The notes beneath the pieces are model-generated. The model was not told the origin of the DNA. It saw only the letters and a program-made list of their open reading frames with translations, and made no database searches. This document shows, in pieces, positions 25,057-32,698 of a DNA stretch of 64,000 bases. The first letter of the stretch is position 1, and every line of letters begins with the position of its first letter. The stretch spans positions 1 through 64,000 of the forward strand of contig LGFI01000003.1 in assembly GCA_001508155.1 (NCBI GenBank), in the 5' to 3' direction. The position numbers were made by a program, and so were the translations under genes. The DNA comes from Acetothermia bacterium 64_32 (lineage in GTDB: Bacteria; Bipolaricaulota; Bipolaricaulia; Bipolaricaulales; Bipolaricaulaceae).

Positions 25057-25634
25057 CCCGCTTGTACCCCCAAGGCCTGTGCCCGTCTTTTCAGCTCCTC
25101 GAGCTTTTCCTCAGGCAGGGAAAGCGTAAGGCTGGGCATCCCATCGTATCCCTGCTTAAGGACCTTCGCCCCCATCCGCCCGGCCAAGGCCAGGGCCTCA
25201 CCGAGTCTATCGGCGGGCACCCGGATCCTGACCTGCACCTCTGGGGTCTCCTCCACCATCCCGACGGCTTGGAGCGCCATCCGGGCCGCCTCCCGGTATG
25301 CCCGCGCCAGGCCCCCCACCCCCAGCTTCACCCCCCCGAAATAGCGCACCACGACGACGAGCACGTTCCAAAGCCCTTCCCCCTCGAGGAGCTGGAGGAT
25401 GGCCCGCCCGGCTGAACCCGCCGGCTCACCCGCATCATCGGCCCTCACCCGCTCCTCTCCCTTCTCCTTAAGCCGGTAGGCGTACACGATGTGCCGGGCG
25501 TCGTGAAAGCGCCGCCTGAGGGCCGCGAGGTGTTCCTCGACCTCCTCTTGGGAGCGAACCGGGAAGGCGAACGCCAAAAACCGCGAGCGCCTTTCCGCGA
25601 GCTTTGCCTCTCCGGCCTTAGCGATCGTACGCAT
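25041..25634 (-). CDS. IMPACT/YigZ family protein
   Basis: 197 aa from ATG at 25634; no ribosome site is visible, but translation may be coupled to the upstream gene, whose stop lies 17 bases downstream of this start. The UPF0029 domain is clear: SRFLAFAFPVRSQEEVEEHL, FHDARHIVYAYRL, DDAGEPAGSAGRAILQLLEG, LWNVLVVVVRYFGGVKLGVG and GLARAYREAARMAL. A second small ferredoxin-like domain follows (ETPEVQVRIRVPADRLGEAL). Eukaryotic IMPACT regulates GCN2; bacterial YigZ is of unknown function. It sits in a minus-strand operon with ruvA and ruvX. Confidence 0.9.
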   Translation of the reverse strand: MRTIAKAGEAKLAERRSRFLAFAFPVRSQEEVEEHLAALRRRFHDARHIVYAYRLKEKGEERVRADDAGEPAGSAGRAILQLLEGEGLWNVLVVVVRYFGGVKLGVGGLARAYREAARMALQAVGMVEETPEVQVRIRVPADRLGEALALAGRMGAKVLKQGYDGMPSLTLSLPEEKLEELKRRAQALGVQAGCWST

Positions 25635-26394
25635 CGAAGGAAAGGGGCGGCTCCTCGCGCGCCAGGGCCGCAAGTTCCTGGAAGGCCCGGTCCACCTTTT
25701 CCTCCTCCCCGGAGAGGAGCAGCACCACGGCACCCTCCCCGGCCCCCACTCCACCGCTTGCGATGTGGGTGGCCTCGACCCCGTAAAGGAGGGCTGTCGC
25801 CTCCGTCTCGGTGACCACGGTGCCCACCAGGGGGTACAGGCCCACAGAAAGGCCAGTGGCCCGCACCCTTTGTGCCCCGAGCTCACGCGCTAGGTCCACC
25901 ACCCTCCGGTGGACGCTCTTAAGCTTCGAGATGGGGATCACGATTTCCACCCCCCGGGCCAGGGCCGCGGCCACGTACCTCCCCACCGTCCCGCCGGTCC
26001 CAGAGGCCATGAACACCCCGCATACCCCCTCGGGATCGAGGACGTTCCCGCCCTTTATGATCACGTCCCCGGCCTTGAGGCGGGCAAGGACCTCCTCCGG
26101 GGAGAGCTCCACCGGCCTTCCCTGCTCCAGCACGAGCTCCCTCCCCCGCCGCGCCTCCGGGACCACGGAAAGGGTCCTCCCCACATAGCCTGCACAGTGG
26201 GAGGCCGGATCCACGCGCCTTCCGGTGAGCTCCTCGGCCACGTAGGCATTGGTGGTCCCCAGGGTGACCACCACAAGGCCCTGCTCCAAGGCCCTGCGCA
26301 CCTGTGGCAGGGCAGCCACCCCCCGGGCGATGAGCCGCTTGGCCGCCGCCGGGGGCAACACCACCGTCGCCTTTGCCCGACTGTCCCGCTGCAT
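25618..26394 (-). CDS. Conserved protein of unknown function
   Basis: 258 aa. No signal peptide or membrane helix. Notable glycine-rich blocks are LVVVTLGTTNAYVAEEL, DVIIKGGNVLDPEGVCGVFM, ASGTGGTVGRYVAAALARGV and THIASGGVGAGEGAVVLLLS. Together with IVIPISKLKSVHRRVVDLAR they look like a cytoplasmic enzyme binding a phosphate-containing ligand. I recall similar hypothetical proteins in other anaerobic lineages but cannot name a family. It is the first gene of the unit running into the IMPACT-family, ruvA and ruvX genes. ATG 26394 lies two bases from a TA-rich box, so an internal start is possible. Confidence 0.7.
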   Translation of the reverse strand: MQRDSRAKATVVLPPAAAKRLIARGVAALPQVRRALEQGLVVVTLGTTNAYVAEELTGRRVDPASHCAGYVGRTLSVVPEARRGRELVLEQGRPVELSPEEVLARLKAGDVIIKGGNVLDPEGVCGVFMASGTGGTVGRYVAAALARGVEIVIPISKLKSVHRRVVDLARELGAQRVRATGLSVGLYPLVGTVVTETEATALLYGVEATHIASGGVGAGEGAVVLLLSGEEEKVDRAFQELAALAREEPPLSFDAYDR

Positions 26395-26402
26395 GCTATA
26401 AA
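26373..26402 (+). promoter_or_regulatory. Candidate promoter of the secreted protein gene at 26460
   Basis: TTGCCC (26373-26378), 18-base spacer, TATAAA (26397-26402), 57 bases upstream of the TTG start. The box overlaps the start region of the divergent gene. Confidence 0.45.
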
Positions 26403-26459
26403 GCTAGCGGAGCGGCGGCGGTTTGGCAAAGGGGGACGGTTGGGGAAGAGGGGGAGAAG

Positions 26460-27107
26460 TTGAGGACTGGGCTTATTTTGGTCGCTTTGGCCGTGTTCCC
26501 CTGGGTGGCGGCTGCCCAGGGGATGGGGGGCGGCCTCTGGGTAGAAAGCCTCGACATCGAAGGGACCAAGGCCGCGCTTCTGGGGTGGGCGGAGGGGCAA
26601 GATCTGCCGGAGGAGACCTTAGGCGAGCTGGGGGCCCTGCTAGGGGGGTTGCCGGCTGTGATCCCGGTCCCCCTTTTTGGGGTGGCGCTGGGGGTTCCCC
26701 TCGGGCCGGTGGAGTTTGAGCTTGAGGGGGCCTTGCTCACGGATGGGATGTTGCGGAGCCTGGGCGGCTGGCCGGCCCAAGGGTTGGAGCTGGACCTGGC
26801 GTTCCGGGCCTGTTACCTTGCCCTGGGCCTCTCCCCCCGGCTCGACCTGGGCCTGATCGCCGTGGCGGGGACCTGCGGCCTGTTCCTTTGGGCAGGGGAC
26901 CTTTCCTTTCAACTGGCCACCTACGGGTGGAAGCTGACTTGGCGGGGGATCGGGGGGACCCTGGGGGCCCGGCTTGAGCTGGGGCTCCCGTTTTTTCGCC
27001 TGTTTTGCTCGGGGGCGCTTCTCTTCCCCTGGGGGCAGGTTCAGGACGCCTGGGGCATCCGGGTCGGCCCATGGCAGGGGAGGGTAGGGGTGGTGATCAG
27101 GTTTTGA
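26460..27107 (+). CDS. Secreted, probably outer-membrane beta-structured protein of unknown function
   Basis: 215 aa from TTG at 26460 behind GGGGGAGAAG; the frame is open upstream, but only this start puts a signal peptide (LRTGLILVALAVFPWVAAAQ) at the N-terminus. The mature protein alternates hydrophobic and glycine-rich stretches (VEFELEGALLTDGMLRSLGG, DLAFRACYLALGLSPRLDLG, LTWRGIGGTLGARLELGLPF) and ends in GRVGVVIRF, a terminal aromatic as in outer-membrane barrels. Family not recognised. It overlaps cdd by four bases. Confidence 0.65.
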   Translation: MRTGLILVALAVFPWVAAAQGMGGGLWVESLDIEGTKAALLGWAEGQDLPEETLGELGALLGGLPAVIPVPLFGVALGVPLGPVEFELEGALLTDGMLRSLGGWPAQGLELDLAFRACYLALGLSPRLDLGLIAVAGTCGLFLWAGDLSFQLATYGWKLTWRGIGGTLGARLELGLPFFRLFCSGALLFPWGQVQDAWGIRVGPWQGRVGVVIRF

Positions 27108-27520
27108 TCGACGAGGCGAGATTGATCAAGCTTGCGGTGGAGGCACGTAAGAGGGCCTACTGCCCGTATTCGAACTTCCCGGTGGGGGCGGCCCTGCTCG
27201 CCAAGGACGGCAGGATATTCACCGGCTGCAACGTGGAGAACGCCTCCTACGGGCTCACCATGTGTGCCGAGCGGGTGGCCCTGTTCAAGGCCGTCTCTGA
27301 GGGGGCAAGGGGGTTTCTGGCGATCGCCATCGCCTGTGGGGAGGGACCATGCGCCCCTTGTGGGGCCTGCCGGCAGGTCCTCCACGAGCTTGCCCCGGGC
27401 CTTGAGGTGATCATGACGGACGGGGAGGGGAAGACGGTGCGCCGGGGGAAGCTGGCCGACCTCCTGCCCCAGGCCTTCACCCCCTCCCACCTGGAAGACC
27501 AGCCGGACCTTCCAAGGTAA
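27104..27520 (+). CDS. cdd: Cytidine deaminase
   Basis: 138 aa from TTG at 27104, which overlaps the preceding TGA (TTGA), so it is translationally coupled. Converts (deoxy)cytidine to (deoxy)uridine for salvage. The zinc and catalytic residues are visible: CNVENASYG, TMCAERVALFKAV with the zinc Cys and catalytic Glu, and CAPCGACRQVLHEL with the other two Cys. Start motif AYCPYSNFPVGAALLAKDG is canonical. Homotetrameric short form; length normal. Confidence 0.95.
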   Translation: MIDEARLIKLAVEARKRAYCPYSNFPVGAALLAKDGRIFTGCNVENASYGLTMCAERVALFKAVSEGARGFLAIAIACGEGPCAPCGACRQVLHELAPGLEVIMTDGEGKTVRRGKLADLLPQAFTPSHLEDQPDLPR

Positions 27521-27560
27521 CTTTCATTTTGGGAAACTTTTCTTTTCCCGGAAGCCTGGC

Positions 27561-27589
27561 TTGACGTTGAAGTTCCCGCTCGATAAACT
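27561..27589 (+). promoter_or_regulatory. Promoter of the disrupted XRE-cupin regulator
   Basis: TTGACG (27561-27566), 17-base spacer, TAAACT (27584-27589), followed by a GGAGGAG ribosome site and the TTG start at 27608. Confidence 0.6.
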
Positions 27590-27607
27590 AATCTCGGAGG
27601 AGAGAAG

Positions 27608-27730
27608 TTGTCTAAAAAGCAAGTTCGGGAGCCTTCGTTGGGGGAGCGGCTGCGCCGGCTGAGGAAGGCCAAGGGGCTTACCCTGGCGCAGCTTGCCGAG
27701 CGGGTGGGCAGGTCTGAGGCCTATCTTTGA
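27608..27730 (+). pseudogene. XRE-family regulator with cupin domain, N-terminal fragment (interrupted by an IS)
   Basis: TTG at 27608 behind CGGAGGAGAGAAG. Forty codons encode the first helices of an XRE helix-turn-helix (GERLRRLRKAKGLTLAQLAE RVGRSEAYL-like text), then a TGA formed at the insertion boundary. The remainder of the HTH and the cupin domain resume at 29528 on the far side of the IS1634-type element. Intact proteins of this kind are about 180-190 aa, equal to the sum of the two fragments. They usually control the adjacent amino-acid, polyamine or peptide operon. As it stands the gene cannot give a full-length product. Confidence 0.85.
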
Positions 27731-27749
27731 CACTTAGGCCTTCGATTTG
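27726..27749 (+). repeat. Left terminal inverted repeat of the IS1634-type element
   Basis: Begins TTTGACACT and ends GATTTG; the complementary right end is at 29503-29527. The outer nine bases match perfectly. Confidence 0.7.
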
Positions 27750-27837
27750 ATCCCTTCGGAGGGCTGAAGTGCCCAAGAGATGGCATCGATTCCCTCGCCC
27801 AACGGAAATTGTAGTGCCTAGAGATTTTCGGTATATC

Positions 27838-27866
27838 TTGACATCTAGCGATCAACATGCTATGAT
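27838..27866 (+). promoter_or_regulatory. Strong transposase promoter inside the IS (leaderless)
   Basis: Consensus TTGACA (27838-27843), 17-base spacer, TATGAT (27861-27866). The transposase ATG is nine bases after the -10 box, with no ribosome site, so the message is predicted to start at the ATG or within a few bases of it. Confidence 0.75.
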
Positions 27867-27875
27867 TCCTGTGCT

Positions 27876-29459
27876 ATGTATTTGAGGGTGAAAAGGTTCC
27901 GCAACAAGGACGGCTCGGTCAGGGAGTACCTGTACATCGTGAAGGGCGTGCGGGTGGATGGGAAGCCCCGCCAGAAGGTGGTGGCCTATCTTGGCCGCCT
28001 GGACGAGCTGCGGGAGGAAGGCGCCATTGACTCCCTGGTGGAGGGGCTTTCCCGCTACGCCGAGAGGGCAAAGGTGATGGATGTGGCCCAGGACCTTTTT
28101 TGCCACTCTGCCAAGGAGTACGGGCCGGCCTTGGTGTTCAAGCGGCTGTGGGAGGAGCTTGGGCTTGGGGAGTTCCTTACTAGGTACGTAGCCGAGCGGG
28201 GGTTTGAGTTCGATGTGGTGGCGGCCATCTACGCCATGGTGCTGAATCGTCTTTTGGCTCCCTGTTCCAAGCTGGGGGTGTCCCGGTGGATAGAGGAGGT
28301 GGAGGAGCCTTCTTTCAGGGGGCTTTCCCTGCATCACTTCTACCGGGCGCTGGACGTACTCTACGAGTACAAAGGAAGGCTTGAAGAGGATCTTTTCCGC
28401 AGGAGGCGGGATCTTTTCTCGCAAGAGGTAGACTTGGTGTTTTTCGACACCACCACGGTGTCGTTCCACGGTGAGGGGCCGGAGGGGCTAGCGGAGTACG
28501 GCTACTCACGGGACAGGCGTCCGGACTTAAAGCAGATCGTGGTGGCGGTGGCGATGACCAAGGGAGGGATGCCGATCGCACACGAGGTTTTCCCTGGGTC
28601 CACCTCCGATGTGCGGAGCTTTGCCCGGGTGATCGCTTCCTTGAAGGAGCGGTTTCCCATTGGGCGGGTGATCATGGTGTCGGACCGGGGGACGGTGAGT
28701 GAGGGGAACCTTTCGCTTCTTTCTGGGCTTGGGCTTTCCTACATCGTGGGGGTGAGGATGAGGCGGGTGCGGGAGGTGGGGGAGGAGGTACTTTCCCGGC
28801 CGGGCCGCTACCGGGAGGTGGCGGAGAACCTGAAGGTGAAGGAGGTCCGGCATGAGGGGAGAAGGTACATCGTGTGCCTGAACGAGGAGGAGGCTGAAAG
28901 GGAAAGAAAAGCCCGGGAGGAGATGGTGGAAAAGCTCCGGGAGAAGCTAGCCCGGGGTGGAGTGAAGAGTTTGGTGGGCAACCGGGGCTACCGGAGGTAC
29001 CTGAATGTCAAGGGGGCAGAGGCGGAGATCGATGAGGAGGCGCTCGAGCGGGAGGCCCGCTACGACGGCAAATACGTGCTTTTGACCGACAGCGACCTTC
29101 CGGCGGAGGAGGTGGCGCTGGCGTACAAGGGGCTGTGGCAGGTGGAGGCGGCGTTCCGGGAGCTGAAGGACCAGCTTGAGCTGGGACCGATCTACCACTG
29201 GACCGAGCCCAGAGTGCGGGCGCATGTGGCCGTGTGTTTCCTGGCTTTCCTTCTTGAGGTGGAGTTTGAGCGGCGGCTTTCTGAGCTTGGGGTAGAAGTG
29301 AGCTTCCGGGAGGTGCTTTCGGATCTTAGGCGGGTGAAGGCGGTACACCTTGAGGTGAAGGGCAAGCCCTATCTTGCACGCACCGAGCTTTCCGGGCAGG
29401 CGTACCAGGGATTCCGGGCAGCCGGGGTAGCGGTGCCGCCCCGGGTGGTGGAGCTGTAG
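27876..29459 (+). CDS. IS1634-family transposase (IS4 superfamily, DDE type)
   Basis: 527 aa, intact reading frame. It begins MYLRVKRFRNKDGSVREYLY, typical of IS1634. Catalytic-core landmarks are DLVFFDTTTVSFHGEG with the first Asp, YGYSRDRRPDLKQIVVAVAM, GMPIAHEVFPGSTSDVRSFA, VIMVSDRGTVSEGNLSLL with the second Asp, and the YREK-like block containing the Glu (LWQVEAAFRELKDQLELGPI YHW). Because the frame is open and the promoter strong, the element may be active. Base and codon use resemble the host, suggesting long residence or a related source. Confidence 0.92.
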   Translation: MYLRVKRFRNKDGSVREYLYIVKGVRVDGKPRQKVVAYLGRLDELREEGAIDSLVEGLSRYAERAKVMDVAQDLFCHSAKEYGPALVFKRLWEELGLGEFLTRYVAERGFEFDVVAAIYAMVLNRLLAPCSKLGVSRWIEEVEEPSFRGLSLHHFYRALDVLYEYKGRLEEDLFRRRRDLFSQEVDLVFFDTTTVSFHGEGPEGLAEYGYSRDRRPDLKQIVVAVAMTKGGMPIAHEVFPGSTSDVRSFARVIASLKERFPIGRVIMVSDRGTVSEGNLSLLSGLGLSYIVGVRMRRVREVGEEVLSRPGRYREVAENLKVKEVRHEGRRYIVCLNEEEAERERKAREEMVEKLREKLARGGVKSLVGNRGYRRYLNVKGAEAEIDEEALEREARYDGKYVLLTDSDLPAEEVALAYKGLWQVEAAFRELKDQLELGPIYHWTEPRVRAHVAVCFLAFLLEVEFERRLSELGVEVSFREVLSDLRRVKAVHLEVKGKPYLARTELSGQAYQGFRAAGVAVPPRVVEL

Positions 29460-29502
29460 TGGGTACGTCTGCCTATTAGCCGTTGAAACGCTGGTTCCAA
29501 GG

Positions 29503-29527
29503 CAAATCTCTGTCCCACAGTGTCAAA
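29503..29527 (-). repeat. Right terminal inverted repeat of the IS1634-type element
   Basis: Read on the minus strand it begins TTTGACACT and contains GATTTG 19 bases further in, pairing with 27726-27749. Confidence 0.7.
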
Positions 29528-29987
29528 CTTGGGTGAGGGTTATCTCAGCCGGCTGGAGAGGGGGCAGGTGAACCCCTCTTTAAGCACGCTAAAGAGGATT
29601 GCGGACGTTTTGGGGAGGCCGGTGGTGCAGCTTTTGGATGATGTGGTATTGCCCTTGGCGCGGGCGGCGCAGGATGGGGGGCACAGGCGGCTTGTCGTCT
29701 CCCCTGAGCTGGAGTACGTGATCCTGTCGGCGCCCAACGACCGGTTTGCTCTTTTTAAGGTGATTCTGGCAAAAGGGGGAACGAGTGGGGAGGAGCCTTA
29801 CTGTCATGAGGGGCTTGAGGCCGGGATTGTCCTTAAAGGGAAGGTGCGGATCACGGTGGGCGGGAAGAGCTTTGTGCTTGGGGCAGGGGACAGCATAACT
29901 TATAGGTCGGATCTACCCCACCGGTTTGAGAACGTGGGGGAGGAGGAGGCGATAGGGATCTGGGTGGTAAGCCCTCCCACCTTTTAG
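29528..29987 (+). pseudogene. XRE-family regulator with cupin domain, C-terminal fragment
   Basis: Continuation of the gene broken at 27730: YLSRLERGQVNPSLSTLKRI completes the helix-turn-helix, followed by ADVLGRPVVQLLDD and a cupin domain (GGTSGEEPYCHEGLEAGIVL KGKV, then GDSITYRSDLPHRFENVGEE and IGIWVVSPPTF). The cupin probably senses a small ligand. A GTG at 29520 inside the IS end could permit translation of this fragment (155 aa), which would keep the cupin but lack the first HTH helices. It lies 67 bases before the ABC importer operon it probably controlled. Confidence 0.85.
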
Positions 29988-30054
29988 GGAAGGAGGTGAT
30001 AGCTGAAGCAATTCTTAAAGCAAAAACATCTTAAATTCTGCGGAGGTGATGACT

Positions 30055-31638
30055 TTGAAAAGGAAATTGGTTTTTGTGATTCTGTTTTTGACGACGATTG
30101 CGGCCGTAGGGCTCGGCTACGAGGTTGTGGACGGCAAGATCCACATCGTATATGCCGCCCGCCAGCCGGTGGAGAACCTGGACCCAAGCATCCATTATGA
30201 CTGGTCTACCCGGAACCTTCAGCAGTCGGTATACGATGCCCTGCTTAAGTACGTGGGCGATCCGCCAACCCTTGAGCCCTGGCTGGCGGAGAAGTGGGAG
30301 GGTTCTCCGGACGCCACGGTGTGGACGTTCCACCTGGTAAAGAACGCCCGCTTCCACAACGGGGATCCGGTGACCGCTGAGGCGGTGAAGTTCTCGTTCG
30401 AACGGACTCTCACGCTGAAACAAGGGCCGGCTTGGATGTTGCTCGATGTCCTCGATCCTTCCGGAATAGAAATCGTGGATGATTACACAATCAGATTCCA
30501 CCTAAATGAACCGTACGCTCCGTTCCCCTCGGTAGTGCCCTGGTGGTACATCATGAATCCCAACGAGGTCATGGCCCACGAGGTGGACGGCGACTACGGC
30601 CAAGGATGGCTGCAGGACCACGAGGCGGGCTCGGGCCCCTTCGTCATCAAGGAGTGGAAGCACGGGGAGTACTACTGGCTCGAAGCCTGGGACGAATACT
30701 GGAAGGGGTGGCCAAATCCTGACCATATCGGTGGATTCATCTTCAAGCTCGTCCGTGAGGCGGCTACCCAAAGGATGATGATTGAGTCCGGTGAGGCGGA
30801 CATCGTAGAGGGGGTAACGCCGCGCGACTTTGATGAACTAGCGAAAACTCCGGGCATCTATGTGCCCGAGTACCCCGGGATGACCACGTTTGGCATCAAG
30901 ATGAACACCCAGAAGGGCATGACGGCGAACCCCATGATCCGGAAAGCGATCTGTTACGCGTTTGACTACGATGCCCTCATAGACATCTACGAAGGCCACG
31001 CAGTGCTTGAAGACAGCCCGTTCCCCATGGCCACGAAGGGGCACGTGGACCTGTCCCAGTGGATCTACCGTCAGGACCTGGCCAAGGCCAAGGAGTTCAT
31101 GGCCAGGGCCGGGTACCCGGACGGGGGCTTTGAGCTGGAGTACGTGTACGTGGCCGGGCTTGAGGAAGAGCGCCTGATCGGGCTTGCCCTCCAAAGCTCA
31201 CTGGCGCAGATCGGGATCAAGGTAAATCTGGTGCCGCTCATCTGGCCTCAGATGGTGGAGCGGGGCTCAAAGCCGGAGACCTCTCCGGACATGATGGCCG
31301 TGTTCACCACGCCGATCTCTAACGATCCCGATGCTGTGGCCATTCAGTACCATCCCATGTCCGCCGGGCGGTATTACTACTCCCACTGGTACTCGAATCC
31401 TCGCGTGACCTATTTGGTGGAACAGGCACGGAGCATCTCCGACTGGGATGCCCGGGCCAAGATGTATGATGAGATCCAGCGGATCGTCCTTTACGATGCC
31501 CCAGAGGTTTTCGGGATGCTGTACAACCGCCGGTGGGCACTGCGGGACTACGTGCAAGGGTTCCGGTTCTGCCCAGTGCGGATGACTTCTGAAATCGACA
31601 TGTACACTCTTTATATCGACAAGTCCAAGCTGCCCTGA
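30055..31638 (+). CDS. Oligopeptide/dipeptide-type ABC transporter substrate-binding protein (family 5)
   Basis: 527 aa from TTG at 30055: GGAGGTG (30042-30048) lies six bases before it, whereas ATG 30049 and GTG 30046 overlap that site. A signal peptide (RKLVFVILFLTTIAAVGLG) precedes a family 5 binding protein: LDPSIHYDWSTRNLQQSVYD, LAEKWEGSPDATVWTFHLVK, ARFHNGDPVTAEAVKFSFER (the family signature), GSGPFVIKEWKHGEYYWLEA and MNTQKGMTANPMIRKAICYA. It captures a peptide-like or other amphipathic ligand in the periplasm. A hairpin follows the stop, then the two permease genes. The presence of DUF917, DUF1177 and AroM downstream suggests a substrate other than ordinary peptides. Confidence 0.92.
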   Translation: MKRKLVFVILFLTTIAAVGLGYEVVDGKIHIVYAARQPVENLDPSIHYDWSTRNLQQSVYDALLKYVGDPPTLEPWLAEKWEGSPDATVWTFHLVKNARFHNGDPVTAEAVKFSFERTLTLKQGPAWMLLDVLDPSGIEIVDDYTIRFHLNEPYAPFPSVVPWWYIMNPNEVMAHEVDGDYGQGWLQDHEAGSGPFVIKEWKHGEYYWLEAWDEYWKGWPNPDHIGGFIFKLVREAATQRMMIESGEADIVEGVTPRDFDELAKTPGIYVPEYPGMTTFGIKMNTQKGMTANPMIRKAICYAFDYDALIDIYEGHAVLEDSPFPMATKGHVDLSQWIYRQDLAKAKEFMARAGYPDGGFELEYVYVAGLEEERLIGLALQSSLAQIGIKVNLVPLIWPQMVERGSKPETSPDMMAVFTTPISNDPDAVAIQYHPMSAGRYYYSHWYSNPRVTYLVEQARSISDWDARAKMYDEIQRIVLYDAPEVFGMLYNRRWALRDYVQGFRFCPVRMTSEIDMYTLYIDKSKLP

Positions 31639-31650
31639 TTTGAGAGACTA

Positions 31651-31675
31651 GGGGGCTGTCCGCCGGGCAGCCCCC
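31651..31675 (+). promoter_or_regulatory. Intercistronic hairpin between binding-protein and permease genes
   Basis: GGGGGCTG (31651-31658), nine-base loop, CAGCCCCC (31668-31675), followed by TTTCT. It could act as a partial terminator or 3' stabiliser, giving more binding protein than permease. It lies 12 bases before the permease ATG. Confidence 0.7.
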
Positions 31676-31687
31676 TTTCTGCTTGCC

Positions 31688-32698
31688 ATGCTGGCGTACA
31701 TCGTACGGCGACTGTTTTTCCTGGCCTTGACACTGCTCGGCCTGTCTGTGGTGACCTTCTTCATCTCCCGGGTTGTGCCCTCAGATCCCGCTCGGCTTGC
31801 GGCCGGCCCTTACGCAACCGATGAGATGGTACAGAAGATTCGACAGGAATTCGGGCTGGATAAGCCGCTTGCCGTGCAATACTGGAATTACATATCTGGG
31901 ATCTTCCGGGGCGACTTTGGTCGGTCTATACGGACCCGCCGCCCGGTATCCCAGGACCTGGGGCGTTTCTACCCAGCGACATTGGAGCTAGTCCTCTTTT
32001 CACTTGTGGTTTTCGGTGCCATTCCCGGGGTAACGCTTGGCGTACTGTCCGCATACTATCACGATCGGTGGGTGGATCAACTGGTCCGGCCTATCTCCAT
32101 CATTGGCCTTGGTCTTCCGGGATTTTGGCTAGCGTTGATGTTGCAGTCGTTGATCGCGTCCAAGCTGGGCCTGCTTCCCGTGGGGGGGAGGCTGTCCCTT
32201 GGGTTAAGCTCGCCCATGTCCATCACCCACTTCTTCTTGATCGACAGCCTCGTCACGGGGAACGGCCGCGCCTTCCTCGACGCCCTCAAGCATATCCTGC
32301 TTCCTTCCATTTCCCTTGCTTTCCCAGCGTTTGCTTCGATCACCCGGCTGACGCGGGCCGAAGCACTTGACGTCCTCAATGCAGACTACGTCCGGACTGC
32401 TTGGGCTAAGGGTGTAAGCGGCCGGTGGGTGCTGTGGCGACACATCCTGCGAAATGCGCTGATCCCCACCACTACCATGATCGGCCTTCGGTTTGGCTGG
32501 ATGCTAGGGGGCACGATTATGGTGGAGACGGTTTTCAACTGGCCCGGGTTAGGCCTATATGCCGTTCAGGCGGCTACGTTTTCCGACTTCAACGCCATCA
32601 TGGGGGTTACGCTGCTCATAGGGCTGAACTTCGGAGTAGCTAACCTGATCGTGGATCTCCTATACGGAGTGCTCGACCCACGGATTCGCTATGAGTGA
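31688..32698 (+). CDS. ABC transporter permease, DppB/OppB type
   Basis: 336 aa. It begins MLAYIVRRLFFLALTLLGLS, the standard DppB opening, with SVVTFFISRVVPSDPARLAA and EFGLDKPLAVQYWNYISGIF next. About six membrane segments and the ATPase-contact loop (TRAEALDVLNADYVRTAWAK GVSG) are visible, and it ends with FGVANLIVDLLYGVLDPRIR Y. With DppC-type protein it forms the inner-membrane channel. The stop overlaps the DppC gene by eight bases. Confidence 0.93.
   Translation: MLAYIVRRLFFLALTLLGLSVVTFFISRVVPSDPARLAAGPYATDEMVQKIRQEFGLDKPLAVQYWNYISGIFRGDFGRSIRTRRPVSQDLGRFYPATLELVLFSLVVFGAIPGVTLGVLSAYYHDRWVDQLVRPISIIGLGLPGFWLALMLQSLIASKLGLLPVGGRLSLGLSSPMSITHFFLIDSLVTGNGRAFLDALKHILLPSISLAFPAFASITRLTRAEALDVLNADYVRTAWAKGVSGRWVLWRHILRNALIPTTTMIGLRFGWMLGGTIMVETVFNWPGLGLYAVQAATFSDFNAIMGVTLLIGLNFGVANLIVDLLYGVLDPRIRYE

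Larger units (their letters stand above)
27726..29527 (+). mobile_element. IS1634-type insertion sequence, about 1.8 kb
   Basis: A transposase gene is flanked by imperfect inverted repeats of 24/25 bases sharing TTTGACACT at the outer ends and GATTTG at the inner ends. The element sits inside the XRE-cupin gene. Host sequence on both sides is similar (TGAGGCCTATCTT at 27715-27727, TGAGGGTTATCTC at 29534-29546; 10 of 13 identical). This could be an old, diverged target duplication, but it does not abut both repeat ends exactly, so the precise boundaries remain uncertain by up to about 10 bases. Confidence 0.8.

Noticed and set aside
29520-29987. Complete 155-residue regulator gene starting at GTG 29520
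   Set aside because: The first codons belong to the IS end and the HTH lacks its first helices, which are found at 27608-27730; it is a fragment.
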